A stretch of DNA of 8,332 nucleotides from Bacteroidota bacterium. Lineage in GTDB: Bacteria > Bacteroidota > Bacteroidia > UKL13-3. Position 1 is the stretch's first letter, and each line of letters starts with the position of its first letter. The stretch lies in the NCBI GenBank assembly GCA_010027395.1, contig RGVD01000110.1, positions 1 to 8,332 of the forward strand, given 5' to 3'. A program made the position numbers and the translations under genes. Positions 6,087-8,332 of the stretch are shown here, piece by piece. The notes below the pieces were generated by a model. That model ran no database searches. It saw nothing but the letters and a program-made list of their open reading frames with translations, and was not told the origin of the DNA.

Positions 6087-7223
6087 ATGGACTTCTATTT
6101 TAGCGGCATGAGAATACTGTTATTTTTAGCTGCCATTTTGCTGGGCAATGTAGCCATGGCTCAGAAATTATATCCTTTTGAGAAGAAAGACAAATGGGGC
6201 TATATGAACCAAGAAGGCACGATAATAATCAACCCAATTTACGACTATGCTGATGATTTTAACGAAGGTTATGCAGTGGTGGCCTTGGGTAACCTTCCTT
6301 GCTTGATTGATACCAAAGAAAAAAGATATATCGATACAGGCATGTACCAATACATTGGAAAATATTCTGAAGGATTATGTTCAGTGATGGATTATAAATT
6401 CAAACGTTATTATGTAAACTTAAAAGCTGAAAGGGTTATCACACTTGACAAAACCATATATGATGCTGGTGCTTTTAACAGCGGCCTAGCTAAGGTAAGT
6501 AAAAAGGTGGATGAAGTAGAGAAAAAATTTGGGGTTGATATCACCAATATGGGTTTCAAATTTGCGTATATCAATAACAAAGGTGAATTCCAATGTGAGT
6601 TTAAATATGATGACGCAGAAGACTTGAATGAAGGAACTGCTAGGGTGAAAGTTGGCAAAAAATTTGGTTTGATAAATGCACAATGCAAAGAAATTGCAAT
6701 CCCAACTTATGGCAGTATAACTGAATTTAATGAGGATTTAGCCGCTGTTGAATTAGATGGCAAATATGGCTATATCAACAAGCAAGGAGAAGAAGTAATC
6801 AAACCACAATTTGAATTTGCAGCCTTATTTAGCGAGGGTTTAGCCGGATATTCTGAAAAAGACAAATGGGGCTTTATTGACAAATCAGGAAAAGTGGTTA
6901 TACCTGCCTTGTATGATGGCGTAAAACCATTTGGGGAAGGCATGGCAGCCATGCAACAAATGGGCAAATGGGGCTTTATCGACAAAACTGGTAAATTGAT
7001 GATGAACCCATTTTATGAAAATGTTGGCTATTATAATGATGGCGTTTGTCCTGCTCAAAATAAAGGAAAATGGGGAACCATTGACAAAGAAGGTCGTATC
7101 GTTTCTCCTTTCGATTTTGAATACATCGGCAATTATGAAGATGGCATAGCTGAAGTGATTTTTCGTGATATCAATTTGTATCTTGACCTAAGAGGCAATT
7201 TACTACCACGATTAAAAAAATAA
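6087..7223 (+). CDS. Exported WG-repeat protein
   Basis: A 378-residue exported protein built of WG (KWG) repeats, a beta-rich repeat of unknown biochemical role, commonly secreted or periplasmic in Bacteroidota. A signal peptide MRILLFLAAILLGNVAMA|Q ends near residue 25. Repeats of roughly 34-48 residues follow to the C-terminus, with the core K-[WYF]-G-[FYLT]-I..-G seen at DKWGYMNQEG (about 36), KKFGLI (191), GKYGYINKQG (225), DKWGFIDKSG (259), GKWGFIDKTG (293) and GKWGTIDKEG (327), plus degenerate copies near 71, 107 and 158. Each unit also carries an F-x-E/D-G-x-A strand such as FSEGLAG or FGEGMAA. No catalytic motif or other domain is visible. Start choice is open: ATG 6087 has an A-rich upstream stretch common in this phylum, ATG 6108 would give a very short n-region, and TTG 6057 is less likely. 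The stop is 2 bp before the next gene. Confidence 0.87.
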   Translation: MDFYFSGMRILLFLAAILLGNVAMAQKLYPFEKKDKWGYMNQEGTIIINPIYDYADDFNEGYAVVALGNLPCLIDTKEKRYIDTGMYQYIGKYSEGLCSVMDYKFKRYYVNLKAERVITLDKTIYDAGAFNSGLAKVSKKVDEVEKKFGVDITNMGFKFAYINNKGEFQCEFKYDDAEDLNEGTARVKVGKKFGLINAQCKEIAIPTYGSITEFNEDLAAVELDGKYGYINKQGEEVIKPQFEFAALFSEGLAGYSEKDKWGFIDKSGKVVIPALYDGVKPFGEGMAAMQQMGKWGFIDKTGKLMMNPFYENVGYYNDGVCPAQNKGKWGTIDKEGRIVSPFDFEYIGNYEDGIAEVIFRDINLYLDLRGNLLPRLKK

Positions 7224-7225
7224 CT

Positions 7226-8287
7226 ATGCTTGTTCGTAAGCTCTTTTCTTTTTTATTTCTATTGATTTGCCTTCATGCCCAATCACAATATAAAATTGAG
7301 CTGATTGATAGCAATACATTTAAATTGGGAGAAGGGGTTGTATTAAGTAAAACCTCTTTTCGCGGACTGAGTGTGGTGGATGATCAAACCATTTGGGTGA
7401 GCGGTAGCAAAGGAACTTTTGCTAGAAGCCTTGATGGAGGTAAGTCTTTCGAATTTAAACAACTAAATGGCTACGAAAAATCTGACTTCAGGGATATTGA
7501 AGCCTTTGACGACAAAAGAGCAATCATGATGTCATCGGGCACACCTGCTTATATTTTAAAAACCATTGATGGTGGCCAAACTTGGAAGGAGGTTTACAAA
7601 AACCTTGATACAGCCTATTTCTTAGACGCCATGGATTTTTGGGATGAAAAAAGAGGCATCTTGGTGGGCGACCCCATAAAGGGGCATTTTGTGCTGTTAC
7701 AAACCAAAGATGCAGGTAAAACCTGGCAAGAATTGGATACCAATCTTACACCAAAAGCCATGGAAGGAGAAGCAGTGTTTGCTGCCAGTGGCACTAGTTT
7801 GAGATGTTTTGGAAATTATGGAAATGTTGCATTTGTTACTGGAGGTAAATATTCACGAGTAACTGGTGCTGATTTAAGTAGAAAATATATTCACTGGAAA
7901 TCATTTCAAACAAATATTAATCAGGGCGCAGCCTCTCAAGGAGCATTTTCTTTTGCTAACAACAATTCTGCTAAAGTTATTGTGGGTGGAGACTATAAAA
8001 TTGACACCTTGGTTTTTCACAATTCATGTGTCAAATATCTTCCACCATCAATTTCAGGTGAAACATTTGATAAAAATATGGATGATGTAAAAGGATATCG
8101 CTCATGTGTAGAAGCAATTAACCTTAAATCATTTGTCGCTTGCGGCACTTCAGGTGTTGATATATACCAAAATAAAATTTGGAAAAACATATCAAATCAA
8201 TCCTTTAACGTAGTTCGCAAAGCTAAAAAAGGGAATGCTGTATTTTTAGCAGGTGGCAAAGGCAGAATAGGCCGATTGATTTATTAA
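7226..8287 (+). CDS. Exported Ycf48-like Asp-box (BNR) beta-propeller protein
   Basis: A 353-residue exported protein related to the Ycf48/photosystem II stability factor-like family (COG4447) and sialidase-type propellers. The N-terminus MLVRKLFSFLFLLICLHA is a signal peptide, cleaved near 18-20. Asp-boxes (S/T-x-D-x-G-x-T/S-W/F) lie at SLDGGKSF (68-75), TIDGGQTW (113-120) and TKDAGKTW (160-167), spaced about 45 residues apart as in propeller blades; between them are typical strands (LSVVDDQTIWVSGSKG; AMDFWDEKRGILVGD). The second half has weaker blades (AKVIVGGDY; FVACGTSGVDIY; AVFLAGGKGRIGRL). There is no sign of photosynthesis, so a photosystem role is not implied; Bacteroidota members are often labelled 'oxidoreductase' without support. 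The ATG lies 2 bp after the WG-repeat stop, so the two are surely co-transcribed. No C-terminal sorting domain is evident. Exact function is unknown. Confidence 0.87.
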   Translation: MLVRKLFSFLFLLICLHAQSQYKIELIDSNTFKLGEGVVLSKTSFRGLSVVDDQTIWVSGSKGTFARSLDGGKSFEFKQLNGYEKSDFRDIEAFDDKRAIMMSSGTPAYILKTIDGGQTWKEVYKNLDTAYFLDAMDFWDEKRGILVGDPIKGHFVLLQTKDAGKTWQELDTNLTPKAMEGEAVFAASGTSLRCFGNYGNVAFVTGGKYSRVTGADLSRKYIHWKSFQTNINQGAASQGAFSFANNNSAKVIVGGDYKIDTLVFHNSCVKYLPPSISGETFDKNMDDVKGYRSCVEAINLKSFVACGTSGVDIYQNKIWKNISNQSFNVVRKAKKGNAVFLAGGKGRIGRLIY

Positions 8288-8289
8288 TA

Positions 8290-8331
8290 TTATTTCAAAC
8301 TTACTCCCAATTTTTCACCCAATTCAAGCAA
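8290..8331 (-). CDS. C-terminal end of a convergent gene (partial)
   Basis: On the minus strand one frame reads ...LLELGEKLGVSLK followed by TAA at 8292-8290, running off the window edge. The sequence is protein-like and the stop lies 2 bp beyond the end of the plus-strand Ycf48-like gene, a common tight convergent arrangement. Thirteen codons are too few to name a family, and chance cannot be excluded. Confidence 0.4.
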   Translation of the reverse strand: MLELGEKLGVSLK

Positions 8332-8332
8332 G

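Noticed and set aside
6410..6688. Minus-strand open frames (92 and 65 codons) within the WG-repeat gene
   Set aside because: They are antisense to a well-supported repeat protein and have low-complexity Ser/Phe/Leu composition typical of shadows.

Overview
The window looks like a piece of an AT-rich Bacteroidota chromosome, most likely free-living and non-photosynthetic. Several things point there. The protein families are typical of that phylum: a FucP-type sugar MFS permease, a dihydroorotase-like protein that has lost its HxH metal site, a short LpxL-type acyltransferase, and exported WG-repeat and Ycf48-like proteins. Shine-Dalgarno sequences are weak or absent ahead of the genes. Candidate promoters match the Bacteroidota TAnnTTTG -7 box. 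I see no tRNA, rRNA, CRISPR array, insertion sequence or phage gene.

Layout. Positions 1-254 (minus) hold only the N-terminal part of a FucP-like permease; its frame stops after 65 residues, next to a 57-60 bp edge segment of clearly higher G+C. Positions 434-2833 (minus) carry two genes that may be co-transcribed: a fused DEDDh exonuclease/GIY-YIG nuclease with a UvrC-like cysteine cluster, then a YheT-type alpha/beta hydrolase. Positions 3055-6016 (minus) carry three genes in one direction: an LpxL-family acyltransferase, the dihydroorotase-like protein, and an unrecognised acidic protein. The last is interrupted by a one-base frameshift near 3202-3206; its true C-terminus lies in another frame and ends at 3055. 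Positions 6087-8287 (plus) are a divergent pair of exported proteins, a WG-repeat protein and a Ycf48-like Asp-box protein, only 2 bp apart and therefore almost certainly one operon. Positions 8290-8331 (minus) hold what looks like the last codons of a convergent gene.

The genes do not form one obvious pathway. The set mixes housekeeping roles (lipid A acylation, a pyrimidine-related protein, DNA repair or processing) with envelope proteins of unknown role. I found no convincing new defence or mobile system. The points most worth a second look are the frameshifted gene, the exonuclease/GIY-YIG fusion that keeps the UvrC iron-sulfur cysteine pattern, the metal-site loss in the dihydroorotase-like protein with an inverted repeat upstream of it, and the compositional break at the left edge.
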